Notes under the pieces: generated by a model | Database searches by the model: none | Told to the model about the DNA's origin: nothing | Seen by the model: only the letters and a program-made list of their open reading frames with translations | NCBI RefSeq assembly: GCF_003054555.1 | Contig: NZ_CP026304.1 | Coordinates: 1,302,001 to 1,366,000 of the forward strand | From: Streptomyces lunaelactis | GTDB lineage: Bacteria; Actinomycetota; Actinomycetes; Streptomycetales; Streptomycetaceae | Length of the DNA stretch: 64,000 nucleotides | Direction of reading: 5' to 3' | Shown here: piece after piece, positions 42,501 to 49,996 of the stretch | Layout: each line of letters opens with the position of its first letter | Numbering within the stretch: the stretch's first letter is position 1 | Position numbers and translations under genes: made by a program

Positions 42501-43560
42501 GCACCGACACCAGCCAGTCGGCCCACATCTGGTCCTCGGCGACGTAGGTAAGCACCACGTTGGACGGCGGAACCGGGCGTCGGCGCGTATAGGCGGCCAC
42601 ATGGGTGAGCCGCTCCGACTCGTCGATCGACGGGAGCGTGTTCACCAGCCCGTCGGTGAGCACCGAGGTGAGCCGCTCGCAGGCGGTGAGCATGGAACTG
42701 GAGATGTTCGGGGCGTCCCCGAAGGTCGCCAGGATCTCCTCATAGGCGTAGAAGGGGCGGTAGGGAACCTCCACCGAGCCCCAGTAATTGGCCAGTTCGT
42801 CCCTGTTCAATCCGGCGGGGAGACCCGAAAAGCTCTCCCTGGCCAGCGCGCGCCCGGCGTCGGCCTTCTCCTTCTCGCCGTCGTCTATCCGCATCGGCAC
42901 CGGCAGAACGCGGATGCGTTTGTCCTGGAAGCGTTCCTCGATATAGCGGGCCACGGCCGATGCGCCGTCGATGCTCTGGTCGCTCAGGGTGAAGCAGACC
43001 ACCAGGACCTGCGGCATCTGGACCGTACAGATATCGGCGATGTCGCTGAGTCCGGTCCTGCTGTCGATCAGGGTGTAGTCGTAGTGCCGCCTCATGTCCG
43101 CGCGCATCGCGTCGAAGAACTGGCCGCCTCCGAAACGCTCGTAGAAGTCGTCCCAGTCCATCCTTCCGACGGTCGAGGAGTAGTCGCGATTGCGCCGTCC
43201 CGCGGACAGGAAGTCCAGGCTGCCGCCTTGCGGAAAGGGCCAGTTGAGAGAGGTGGCATGCGGCCTGACCCGCGCGTAGTCGCGGTGCCAGTCGGGTTCG
43301 CGCTCCGCGGCCCGCCGGGCCTCCTCCTGGTACTCGGTGATCAGATTGATCAGCCCGGGGGTGGCTTCCAGGGCGGAAAGGTCGAGGAAGGGGTGGAAGA
43401 ACCGGTGCAGCCCCGGTGCTTCCAGGTCCCAGTCGACAGCCAGGACCCGGTATCCGTTGGCCGCCAGAATCCAGGCGACATTGGCCAGCGCCATGGTGCG
43501 GCCCGTGCCGCCCTTGTACGAGTAGAAGGTGACGATGGTCCCTTCGCGATTCTCTGTCAT
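39580..43560 (-). CDS. fxsT: FxsT: ParA-like/TIR-like/NB-ARC/TPR protein of the FxSxx-COOH system
   Basis: 1326 residues, last gene of the fxs operon; its ATG overlaps the fxsC TGA (ATGA). Residues 1-310 resemble ParA/MinD ATPases (YSYKGGTGRTMALANVAW, P-loop lysine K16; LIDSRTG). About 330-470 is a TIR-like fold (NVVLTYVAEDQMWADWLVSVL). About 490-800 is an NB-ARC STAND ATPase with Walker A LYGLGGVGKTQVA near 525 and LLIFDNVEDL as Walker B. About 900-1310 are tetratricopeptide repeats (DHPxTL...LA-type units). This is the multidomain family annotated with FxSxx-COOH precursors. The layout is that of an NLR/STAND sensor; the role in peptide export, sensing or defence is unknown. Confidence 0.88.
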   Translation of the reverse strand: MTENREGTIVTFYSYKGGTGRTMALANVAWILAANGYRVLAVDWDLEAPGLHRFFHPFLDLSALEATPGLINLITEYQEEARRAAEREPDWHRDYARVRPHATSLNWPFPQGGSLDFLSAGRRNRDYSSTVGRMDWDDFYERFGGGQFFDAMRADMRRHYDYTLIDSRTGLSDIADICTVQMPQVLVVCFTLSDQSIDGASAVARYIEERFQDKRIRVLPVPMRIDDGEKEKADAGRALARESFSGLPAGLNRDELANYWGSVEVPYRPFYAYEEILATFGDAPNISSSMLTACERLTSVLTDGLVNTLPSIDESERLTHVAAYTRRRPVPPSNVVLTYVAEDQMWADWLVSVLARAGLHVVPVDVRTAHLTGVETEFASGGAYRVLAVVSQAYLSSQRAGNLWESFMSLDPSGSRRQLLPVRVGDVRLNLPISSRGLVDLVRLDEDEAATTLLSALDRGEAAATPAPTATAAGVRYPGTVPKVWNVRPRYAWFTGRAPVLDRLRDQLRGDSRSAQRFPQVLYGLGGVGKTQVAREYAHRFRADYDLVWWVEAEQPERVVSSLAELAEEMDLRAGDVVAEAAKAALQALRRGVPYSRWLLIFDNVEDLDRALGLLPEEIGPISGGVYGHILATCRNKPVSTRLEPLEVEVFTRPESVEHLCRRVNRLPARDADRVAEAVGDLPLAVEVAAAWLAETATPVDSYVEQLKEQSTKVLSLGKPEDYSKQIGATWNISIARLREESRAAVRLLELCSFFSAEPISMRLIGSDSMFQSLLPYDPDLRERYMLGKVIQTLNRFALAKVDPADSSIQVHRLVQAAVRAGLSPDEQEEAKHEVHRILAEARPAEGVDSDNPVNDPKSWPSFDLIWPHLGPSGIAECDEEGVRQLMVDRIRYLLKRGELEGARVLGSQLNETWTRELGENDLQTLNIRFELANALRAQGKYQEARAMDEDTLARQIQVLHEDHPNDDHPSILITTGSLAADLRALGRFDEALERDLRIYHGLRQIFGEHHPRTLIAANNLAIDYRLTGDSERARRLDEETVERRSALLGEDHPFTLTTKGHLARDLRETGEYRSSVQVLREVVAAFERVLNADVPEVLRTAKSLAVSLRKAGYPHEAKRITEETYNRYRERYGTKVPDALACGLNLAADYSAVGDKQAALDLAHQIMDGYRETLGEDHPFTLACRNNVTIYQRGLGDAAEAAEAGERVRTALEEALGPRHPFTLCTAINLANSYGDLGRQDLAEFWERSALEGLLQRYEPTHPDVLACRTNLAITLRSAGREEEGRQLRAEILESAAKQLGVEHPITEAARAWRRVNRDLEPQPV

Positions 43561-44891
43561 GACGACACCTGCCCCTTGTCGGCGTTGCCCTTGCCCTGGT
43601 CCGCGTCGCGAGCGGTGGATGCGGGGACTCCGGCGCCGTAGCCGATACCCGACGGAAGCACCCGGGGGATCGGATCGCTGGGCCCCTGGGGCGGGTAGGT
43701 CCGCGCATGGGCCGCGTAGTGCCTGTCCGCGGCCTTCACGGCACCCGGCAGCTCCTGGCTGAAGGCCTCCAGCGTGGGAAGTCCGCCGCTGGGTGTCCGA
43801 TGGCCGCTCCTCTCCTCCAGCCGCGGTGCCAGTGACCGCTCGGTGACCCTGTTCAGCTCCCCCTCCCGCTGCCGGGATTCGGGGTCCTCCCGGTTCCAGG
43901 GGATCATGACGCTGAACCACGGCCGCTCCTCGGCGCACAGCCGCCGCACCAGCTCCCTGCGGTGCGGGGCGTCGAGCGCCCAGCGGTCCAGCAGCAGCAG
44001 ACCCGGCGCCTGCGGTGAGTCCGCGGCCAGCAGGCGCTCCGCATCCGCCTCGAACTCCCCCACGCGCACCCGGTAGTCCAGGTTCCGGACGAGATCGACG
44101 GCATGGTCGGCGAGCGGCCTGGACGATTTCGGATGGTACGGATTCCAGTCGCGCGGGCGCGGGCCGTAGCAGTCGGGGCCACGGTCCTGCGGCAGGTCGG
44201 ACTGCGAGCAGGCGAGTACGGAGACCTCCATCTCCCGTGCGGGGCCGGGCGGCCCGAAGGCGCTGGGCATGGCTCCGTAGTCCTGGTGGGGGTCACCCTG
44301 GGCGATCCTGGTCTGTTCGGCCACGCTGACGATGCGTTTCGCCAGGAGATAGACGGCACGCTCGTACTGGTCCCGCAGATATCTGAGCTTGATCAGTCCG
44401 TAGAACCCCTCGTCGGCGTAGTCGTCGCCGAACGTCGCGTGGTTGAACTGCAGCCGCTCGGCGGGCTGCGGCAGCTGCTTCGCGGGTACGGGCACCCAGA
44501 GCGCCGGCACGATCCCGCTCACCGCGTTGCTGTTGCTGCGTGCCTGATGGTGCACCGCGCGCGTGGAGAACACGAACCATTCGCGGCCGCACTGCTCACT
44601 CAGGAAATACCGCGGCGAGTAGAGCGGAACGAAGACCCTGCAGTTCGCCAGGGCCTCCGAGAGCCGCTCCTGCCAGCCCTCCCCGGGCTGCATCTGCTGG
44701 TCCAGGAACCCGGCCGGTACCCCGGCGGGCAGCGAGGTCAGCTGCAGCACATGGGCGCACAGATCACGGTAGAACCTCTCCACCCAGATGTTCGGGTCCT
44801 TGTCCTTGGGATGGTTCTTCGGCGTATGCGCGTAGCTGAGGAAGAAGTATGGTTCCGACCCATCTCCCCCGGCCCCCGTGGCTCCAAGCAC
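43557..44891 (-). CDS. fxsC: FxsC: TIR-like protein of the FxSxx-COOH system
   Basis: 444 residues. N-terminal TIR-like domain (about 15-200): YFFLSYAHTPKNHPKDKDPN, VFVPLYSPRYFLSEQCGREW with a glutamate where TIR NADases keep theirs. The C-terminal half (PLADHAVDLVRNLDYRVRVG, GLLLLDRWALDAP) matches no family known to me. The GTG at 44891 is preferred because GGGGGAG lies exactly 6 bases upstream; an ATG at 44939 is possible. It sits between the maturase and FxsT and is coupled to the latter. Enzymatic NAD cleavage is only a hypothesis. Confidence 0.85.
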   Translation of the reverse strand: MLGATGAGGDGSEPYFFLSYAHTPKNHPKDKDPNIWVERFYRDLCAHVLQLTSLPAGVPAGFLDQQMQPGEGWQERLSEALANCRVFVPLYSPRYFLSEQCGREWFVFSTRAVHHQARSNSNAVSGIVPALWVPVPAKQLPQPAERLQFNHATFGDDYADEGFYGLIKLRYLRDQYERAVYLLAKRIVSVAEQTRIAQGDPHQDYGAMPSAFGPPGPAREMEVSVLACSQSDLPQDRGPDCYGPRPRDWNPYHPKSSRPLADHAVDLVRNLDYRVRVGEFEADAERLLAADSPQAPGLLLLDRWALDAPHRRELVRRLCAEERPWFSVMIPWNREDPESRQREGELNRVTERSLAPRLEERSGHRTPSGGLPTLEAFSQELPGAVKAADRHYAAHARTYPPQGPSDPIPRVLPSGIGYGAGVPASTARDADQGKGNADKGQVSS

Positions 44892-44961
44892 CAATGTCTC
44901 CCCCGCTCCAGGTGGATGGGGCCTCAGTGTAGAAAACATCGATTACTCGGCGGAACAGCGC

Positions 44962-44977
44962 GAACACGCCTGTGTTC
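44962..44977. other. hairpin between fxsB and fxsC
   Basis: GAACAC and GTGTTC pair around a 4-base loop in the gap after the fxsB stop. It could be an mRNA processing or attenuation site that sets the ratio of maturase to FxsC/FxsT. Confidence 0.4.
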
Positions 44978-44981
44978 TGCG

Positions 44982-47417
44982 TCAGTTGATCGAATTCCGG
45001 GCGTGCCAGCCGGCGCGGTGGCGCTCGGCGGCGCGTCCGGCCTCGGACAGCGCCTCGGCCGAGACGGGTTCACTCGACCATCCGTGCACCGTGCTCGCCA
45101 TTCCCGCCACGAACCGCTCGCCCAGGGGCGTCAGCACCCCGGACCCGGCCAGTACCCCGACCGCCTCGGAGGTCTGCAGCCGCCAGCGGGCGAACTGCGC
45201 CTCCGCGGTCCTGGCGGCTTGCCCCACCGCAGTCAGGCGCCGTACACGCCAGAAGTCGGTCACCGCGATATGCGCGTACGTACCCTGAATCAAGCCGGCC
45301 AGCGGCCTTGGATCGTTGCGCCACGGCGCGTAGTACGTCCGGCTGTCCGCTGGATCGTACAGGTCGTGATTGTCGAGCACCGCGCCCAGCTTCACATGCT
45401 GGAACTCATGGATGATCAGCAGCGCCAGCAGGTCGGACGAGGCGGGCCGGGCTGCCCCCACCGCCCCGAACGCCTCCCTGGAAGCGGCGCTGACATCGCT
45501 GCCGTCCGGAGAGTGAAGCGGTGTGATGGCCCGGAGACCGACGGCCACTCCCGGCGCATAGGCAGGCAGTTCACGCGTGATCAGTGACCATGCCTCGGTC
45601 AGGTCCGCGGCCCACATCTTGGCCTCACCGACGGAGAGACGCTTTGCCACGGGCCACTGATGGGAGTCGCGCAGCGGGTCGGTGTCCTCCAGCGCCACGG
45701 TCCAGCCCGGCAGTTCGGCGCGGCGCACGGGATGCCACTGCGGGGTGAGCCCGTCCGCCCCTTCGTCCCAGCCGATCCTCAGCGTCCGGCCCGCGGCCCG
45801 TACCGTGAAGCCCTCGGCGCCCGCGGTCACCTCGGCGTGGGTGGCTTCGTGGGCGAGAATCACGGCGCCCATGCCCGGCAGTCGCAGCACCCCGTCACGT
45901 GTCGGAACGTCGACGGTGGCGCCGTGCCCGGCCCGCAGCGCGCCGGCGGCCGCCAGCTCCGCAAGGCCGGTCGTGATGGTCGCCGGTGCCCGACCCTCCA
46001 CAATACGAAGCGCCCAGGGTCGCGTGTACGGGTGAGCAACCACCGCGTCCAGTACGTCGGGGGCGTCGCGGTCCAGCTCGGTCAGCAGCTCCCAGGCTGC
46101 CGCTGCCGCCTTGTCGCCCCGCGGAGCACGTTCATGCACCGCTGCCAACAGATCCCAATTGACCTCGAGTTGGGCGTCCGCCAACCGTCCCACTGTTTCC
46201 GCGCTTCCGAACCCCGTTGCCAGCTCGTCGAGTTCAGCCGATTCCTCGGGCGAGAGAGAGCCGGCCGGCCGGGCTGGTGCGGAGGCTTCCCTGGTGCGGA
46301 TGTTCGTGATCAGTTCCAGCAGATCGGCACAGAAGACGGAGGGATTGTCGAATCCGTGTCCGGTCCGGTAGCGGTGGGCGTAGAGGCCACCGCCGCAGGA
46401 CGTGACCACCGGGCAGGCGCGGCACTGATCGCTGAGCTGCTCAACTCCCTGCTGGCGGGCGAGCATTCCGGGATGCTCGAGCACCTCGTCCAGGGAGTTC
46501 GCCATGACGTCCATGCCGGTGACAGGAGCGCCGTCGTAGGCCGTTTTGAGGCTGTCAGCCTGTTCGAAGGTGCCGTCGGTCTCGATCACCACAAGATCCG
46601 CGGGCGCCAGGCCGAGCGACTCGGTGAGGCTGCTCTCGCCGCGCAGCGTGCGCAGTACGGAGTCGAAGGTCCGCACCGGGACCGGCCGTCCCGCGCCGTC
46701 CCACCGCTGGTAGACGGCGTCCAGCCAGTCCGCGTAGGGCGTCGCCGATACCCCGGGCCGGGGTGGCGGTGCGTCCCAGGTCGCGTGGGGCAGGAGGAAG
46801 TCGATGCGCGGAGCATCGAGAGCGATCAGCGCGTCGTAGACGGCAAGGGGATCGTTCTCGACATCGATGGTGCACAGCAGTCCCGCGAACAGCGGGCGGT
46901 ACCTGGGGCGGTTGAGCAGGTCCACTGCCCGCATCACCTGCGGGTGACTGCTCCGGCCGTCGGCATAGCGGCGGTGCCGGTCATTGGACGCCTTGTCACC
47001 GTCGAGCGAGACGCCGACTTTGATGCCCAGTTCGGCGAAGAGCTCACAGAAACGCTCGTCGAGCAGTACGCCGTTGGTGTGGATGCGCAGATCCAGCGCG
47101 CACCATCCGTCCAATGCGCCGTACAGCTCCTCGGCGGCCTTGCGCAACCGCTCCGGCCCGGCAAGCAACGGCTCTCCGCCGTGAAGCACTACGTGGACCG
47201 CTGAAAGCCGGTGGGCTCTGGCATGCTCGGCGATTCGTTCCGCCGTCTTTTCCATGACTCTTTCGGACATTGCCCTGGGCCGACCACGCCAGCTCGAGTC
47301 CGCGTGCTCATAGACGTAGCAATGATCACAGGCGAGATCACATCGACTATGCACCTTCAGCACAAATTGGCTCAACGACGGCTGTGGCCGGTCCATGACC
47401 CGGATCCGTTCAGTCAC
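44982..47417 (-). CDS. fxsB: FxsB: radical SAM/SPASM peptide maturase with C-terminal HExxH domain
   Basis: 811 residues. The N-terminal radical-SAM core has CDLACDHC at residues 26-33; the SPASM auxiliary-cluster region has QCRACPVVTSCGGG from about 331 and SVFCADL near 370. FxsB enzymes are assigned to three-residue cyclophane formation between an aromatic residue and a downstream residue in the precursor. From about 480 the protein continues into a domain of the HExxH peptide beta-hydroxylase type; HEFQH is at 670-674, followed by KLGAVLDNHDLYDP, APWRNDPRPLAGLIQG and YAHIAVTDFWR. Family names call this domain inactivated, but the metal motif is intact here. The GTG start directly follows the fxsA stop. 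Confidence 0.9.
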   Translation of the reverse strand: MTERIRVMDRPQPSLSQFVLKVHSRCDLACDHCYVYEHADSSWRGRPRAMSERVMEKTAERIAEHARAHRLSAVHVVLHGGEPLLAGPERLRKAAEELYGALDGWCALDLRIHTNGVLLDERFCELFAELGIKVGVSLDGDKASNDRHRRYADGRSSHPQVMRAVDLLNRPRYRPLFAGLLCTIDVENDPLAVYDALIALDAPRIDFLLPHATWDAPPPRPGVSATPYADWLDAVYQRWDGAGRPVPVRTFDSVLRTLRGESSLTESLGLAPADLVVIETDGTFEQADSLKTAYDGAPVTGMDVMANSLDEVLEHPGMLARQQGVEQLSDQCRACPVVTSCGGGLYAHRYRTGHGFDNPSVFCADLLELITNIRTREASAPARPAGSLSPEESAELDELATGFGSAETVGRLADAQLEVNWDLLAAVHERAPRGDKAAAAAWELLTELDRDAPDVLDAVVAHPYTRPWALRIVEGRAPATITTGLAELAAAGALRAGHGATVDVPTRDGVLRLPGMGAVILAHEATHAEVTAGAEGFTVRAAGRTLRIGWDEGADGLTPQWHPVRRAELPGWTVALEDTDPLRDSHQWPVAKRLSVGEAKMWAADLTEAWSLITRELPAYAPGVAVGLRAITPLHSPDGSDVSAASREAFGAVGAARPASSDLLALLIIHEFQHVKLGAVLDNHDLYDPADSRTYYAPWRNDPRPLAGLIQGTYAHIAVTDFWRVRRLTAVGQAARTAEAQFARWRLQTSEAVGVLAGSGVLTPLGERFVAGMASTVHGWSSEPVSAEALSEAGRAAERHRAGWHARNSIN

Positions 47418-47612
47418 TCAGACCGACGACTGAAAGGCTGCAACAACCAACGGACTCGGCCCATCACCGGTCGACAGCAGCCGACTGACGGACGCGGGAA
47501 GGTTCCCACCATTTTGCGCAGCGGCCCTTTTGGCCAGCGGCACCCGACGGGCAGCCCCCCGACGGGGTGCGACTCCGGGCCTGCCGACCGCGGAGACAAG
47601 AGCAGTGTCCAT
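47418..47612 (-). CDS. fxsA: FxsA: FxSxx-COOH precursor peptide
   Basis: 64 residues, ending in AAFQSSV: Phe-x-Ser-x-x at the exact C-terminus, the signature of the family. Phe-Gln-Ser is the predicted crosslinking site of FxsB. The middle holds VPLAKRAAAQNG and SVSRLLSTGDG, resembling the conserved leader of such precursors. The ATG at 47612 has AAAGG with 6 bases spacing. The TGA is followed at once by the fxsB GTG, so precursor and maturase are coupled. No leader-peptidase GG site is obvious. Confidence 0.86.
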   Translation of the reverse strand: MDTALVSAVGRPGVAPRRGAARRVPLAKRAAAQNGGNLPASVSRLLSTGDGPSPLVVAAFQSSV

Positions 47613-47637
47613 TGAGCGCCTTTCGATGTGGATGACT

Positions 47638-47665
47638 CATGACGTACAGACACACGCCATGACGT
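47638..47665. promoter_or_regulatory. CATGACGT direct repeat upstream of fxsA
   Basis: CATGACGT occurs at 47638-47645 and 47658-47665, exactly 20 bp apart (two helical turns), in the fxsA leader. It could be a regulator site on one face of the helix; the binding protein is unknown. Confidence 0.4.
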
Positions 47666-47681
47666 TCCGTTGCAATTACGA

Positions 47682-47700
47682 CCGAATCCATATTATTCGG
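47682..47700. promoter_or_regulatory. AT-rich inverted repeat at the fxsA transcription start
   Basis: CCGAAT (47682-47687) and ATTCGG (47695-47700) flank an AT-rich centre (CCATATT). It lies just downstream of the predicted -10, a classic repressor position. Inference. Confidence 0.4.
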
Positions 47701-47702
47701 AC

Positions 47703-47731
47703 ATTCTGCACGACACGCATCTCCTCGCCAA
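47703..47731 (-). promoter_or_regulatory. predicted promoter of the fxs operon
   Basis: On the minus strand TTGGCG (47731-47726) and CAGAAT (47708-47703) with a 17-bp spacer. +1 near 47696 leaves a leader of about 85 nt before fxsA. The surrounding 47613-47839 is visibly more AT-rich than the genes and contains no other feature. Confidence 0.5.
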
Positions 47732-47839
47732 CGAAACTGGTGGCTGAATAGTTCTGGGAGATACAGGCAGTGCCACCCCTTCGGGCGACGCCCGGAGGCA
47801 GCGCCCTGGGTATGGTGCTAGCGCCACGCTGAGGAACAG

Positions 47840-48403
47840 TCAAGACTGGCCCCTGCCGAGGCCGTCGACAATCACCACACCGGGCAGATCCGCGAAAGCC
47901 TTGCCGGGCAAGATGATCTTGCCGCGCCTGGCGCCGCTGCCGATGAGAACCCACTCACGGTCGAGGACGGCGGAGTCCACCAGCAGGGGCCATGCGGCGG
48001 GCAGCCCGATGGGCGTGATGCCGCCGTACTCCATGCCGGTCTCGCTCACAGCCGTTTCCATCGGCGCGAACGAAGCCTTGCGGACGCCCAGTTGCTTGCG
48101 TACGACGCCGTTGACGTCGACGCGCGTGCTGGAGAGGACCACGCACGCGGCGAGCATGGACTCCCCGCCCCGCTTGCCCGCGACGACCACGCAGTTCGCC
48201 GACACGTCGAGCAGTTCGCGACCGTAGTACTCCACGAAGACGGCGGTGTCCGCGATTTCCGGGGCGGTGTCGACGTGGATCAGCTGCTCGGCAGGGACAT
48301 CGCCGTGCCACGCGCGGACCGCGTCCGCGACCGGCTGCGGCAGCAGCTCGAGGCAGTCGGCGGCGAGCCGGGCGTCGTCGAAGTCTCCGATGGGCGCGCG
48401 CAT
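47840..48403 (-). CDS. YbaK/EbsC family aminoacyl-tRNA deacylase-like protein
   Basis: 187 residues. YbaK/ProRS-INS fold: DTAVFVEYYGRELLDVSANCVVVAGKR, VNGVVRKQLGVRKASFAPME and the GMEYGGITPIGLP loop typical of the family, which clears mischarged tRNA (for example Cys- or Ala-tRNA-Pro) in trans. The ATG at 48403 is preferred for a nearby GGTGG; an ATG at 48436 is possible. Same direction as fxs but separated by a promoter region, so probably unrelated. Confidence 0.84.
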   Translation of the reverse strand: MRAPIGDFDDARLAADCLELLPQPVADAVRAWHGDVPAEQLIHVDTAPEIADTAVFVEYYGRELLDVSANCVVVAGKRGGESMLAACVVLSSTRVDVNGVVRKQLGVRKASFAPMETAVSETGMEYGGITPIGLPAAWPLLVDSAVLDREWVLIGSGARRGKIILPGKAFADLPGVVIVDGLGRGQS

Positions 48404-48451
48404 GCGCGCCACCGTAACAGCCGTGCCCATGCGCACAGTTGGAGGGGCTCC

Positions 48452-49024
48452 TCAGTGCGCGGGCGGAATGGAGACGGCCATGGTCATCTCGACCTCCTCC
48501 TCGCCGTCGTTGCGGTAGGCGTGCGGGACGTTGGCCTCGAAGGTGGCAGAGGCCCCGGCCGGGACGGTATGGAGCTCGCCGTCCACGACGAGCGTGAGCT
48601 CACCTGCGGTGACATGGAGCAGCTCGACCGTTCCGTCCGGATGCGGATCGGATGCGCTGCTGTCGCCGGGCATCAGCCGCCAGGCCCATAGTTCGAGGGG
48701 CCCGCGCTTCTCGGTGCCGACCAGGAGGGTGGTGTAGCTGCCCGTTGACGTGGACCACATGCGTACGGCCTGCTCCGGGGGTACGACGCGGACCTGCGCG
48801 CCCTGCTCGTAGTCCAGGAGGGTGGTGATGCTGATCCCCAGCGCGTCGGCGAGCTTCACCGTGGTGCCGACGCTCGGATTCGTACGCGCCTGCTCGATCT
48901 GGATGATCATGCCCCGGCTGACCCCCGCCCGGGCCGCGAGGGCGTCGAGGGTGAACCCTCGCTCGCCGCGCCAGCGCTTGAGGTTACGGGCGAGCGACTG
49001 CGTGAGCTGGTCGAGGTCCGACAC
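48452..49024 (-). CDS. XRE-family regulator with cupin domain
   Basis: 190 residues. XRE HTH at about 10-65 (RGERGFTLDALAARAGVSRGMIIQIEQ, then PSVGTTVKLADALG) and a cupin_2 domain (VELLHVTAGELTLVVDGELHTVPAGA, FEANVPHAYRNDG). The GTG at 49024 begins the conserved SDLDQLTQSLARNLKRWRGE block; an ATG at 49057 is in frame. Divergent from an EamA transporter, which it probably regulates in response to a small ligand. Confidence 0.85.
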   Translation of the reverse strand: MSDLDQLTQSLARNLKRWRGERGFTLDALAARAGVSRGMIIQIEQARTNPSVGTTVKLADALGISITTLLDYEQGAQVRVVPPEQAVRMWSTSTGSYTTLLVGTEKRGPLELWAWRLMPGDSSASDPHPDGTVELLHVTAGELTLVVDGELHTVPAGASATFEANVPHAYRNDGEEEVEMTMAVSIPPAH

Positions 49025-49117
49025 ATTCCGTCCAATATTATGGATGACACAGTTCAATAGACTGCACTACCGTGTGGTGCACCGAAACGTTCACTGCACT
49101 GTACTGCGAGGCCCGCC

Positions 49118-49984
49118 ATGACCGCACTCTTCGCCCTGGCCACCAGCCTGCTCTGGGGGCTGGCCGACTTCGGCGGCGGGCTGCTCACACGACGTACTCC
49201 GGCGCTCACCGTCGTCGTCGCCTCGCAGTCGACGGCAGTGCTGGTGCTGGGCTCGATCGTCGTCGCCACCGGCGGCTTCTCCGAAGCCGGGCCGCTGCTC
49301 TGGTACGCCGTGGCCGCGGGCGTGGTGGGCCCGGTGGCGATGCTGAGCTTCTACAAGGCGCTCGCGCTCGGTCCGATGGGCGTGGTCTCACCGCTCGGAT
49401 CGCTGGGCGTCGCCGTGCCCGTCGGCGTCGGGCTGATCATCGGCGAGCGTCCGGGACTGCTCCAGTTCGCCGGTATCGCGGTGGCCGTGGCCGGCATCGT
49501 GCTGGCGGGCGGGCCCGAGCTGCGCGGTGCGCCGGTGCAGCGGCAGGCGATCCTGCTGACCCTGGTCGCCGCCTTCGGCTTCGGCGCCGTGATGGCGCTG
49601 ATCTCCGAGGCCTCGACCACGCTCACCGGGCTCTTCCTCGCGCTGTTCGTACAGCGCGTCACCAATGTCACGGTCGGTGGCGCGGCGCTGTACGTCTCGG
49701 TGAAGCGCGGCGGACGGGCGCTGCCGGAGGACGGCGGGATGCGGGTGATCTGGTCCTCGCTCCCGGCGCTCGCCTTCGTGGGTCTCGCCGATGTCGCGGC
49801 CAACGGCACGTACTCCATCGCCGCGCAGCACGGCCCCGTCACCGAAGCCGCCGTACTCGCCAACCTCTACCCGGTCGTCACCGTCATCGCCGCGCTGGTG
49901 CTGCTCAAGGAGCGGCTGCGCGTGGTCCAGGCGGCCGGCGCCGGTCTCGCGCTGGTGGGGACGGTGCTGCTCGCGAGCGGTTAG
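49118..49984 (+). CDS. EamA/DMT family transporter
   Basis: 288 residues, ten predicted membrane helices in two EamA repeats, with the closing LYPVVTVIAALVLLKERLRVVQAAGAGLALVG typical of the family. Divergent from the XRE-cupin regulator across about 90 bp containing a TGCAC...GTGCA dyad near 49073. Likely metabolite or drug efflux; substrate unknown. It is convergent with the acyltransferase gene, stops 12 bases apart. Confidence 0.86.
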   Translation: MTALFALATSLLWGLADFGGGLLTRRTPALTVVVASQSTAVLVLGSIVVATGGFSEAGPLLWYAVAAGVVGPVAMLSFYKALALGPMGVVSPLGSLGVAVPVGVGLIIGERPGLLQFAGIAVAVAGIVLAGGPELRGAPVQRQAILLTLVAAFGFGAVMALISEASTTLTGLFLALFVQRVTNVTVGGAALYVSVKRGGRALPEDGGMRVIWSSLPALAFVGLADVAANGTYSIAAQHGPVTEAAVLANLYPVVTVIAALVLLKERLRVVQAAGAGLALVGTVLLASG

Positions 49985-49996
49985 CGAGCGAGGCGG

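Noticed and set aside
39580..43560. FxsT as an AfsR/SARP-type regulator
   Set aside because: It has NB-ARC and TPR like AfsR but starts with a ParA-like ATPase and TIR-like domain, without an OmpR-type DNA-binding domain.
47414..47653. Alternative 79-residue frame overlapping fxsA
   Set aside because: It does not end in FxSxx, has no ribosome-binding site of quality, and the frame at 47418-47612 fits precursor position, coupling and C-terminal motif.
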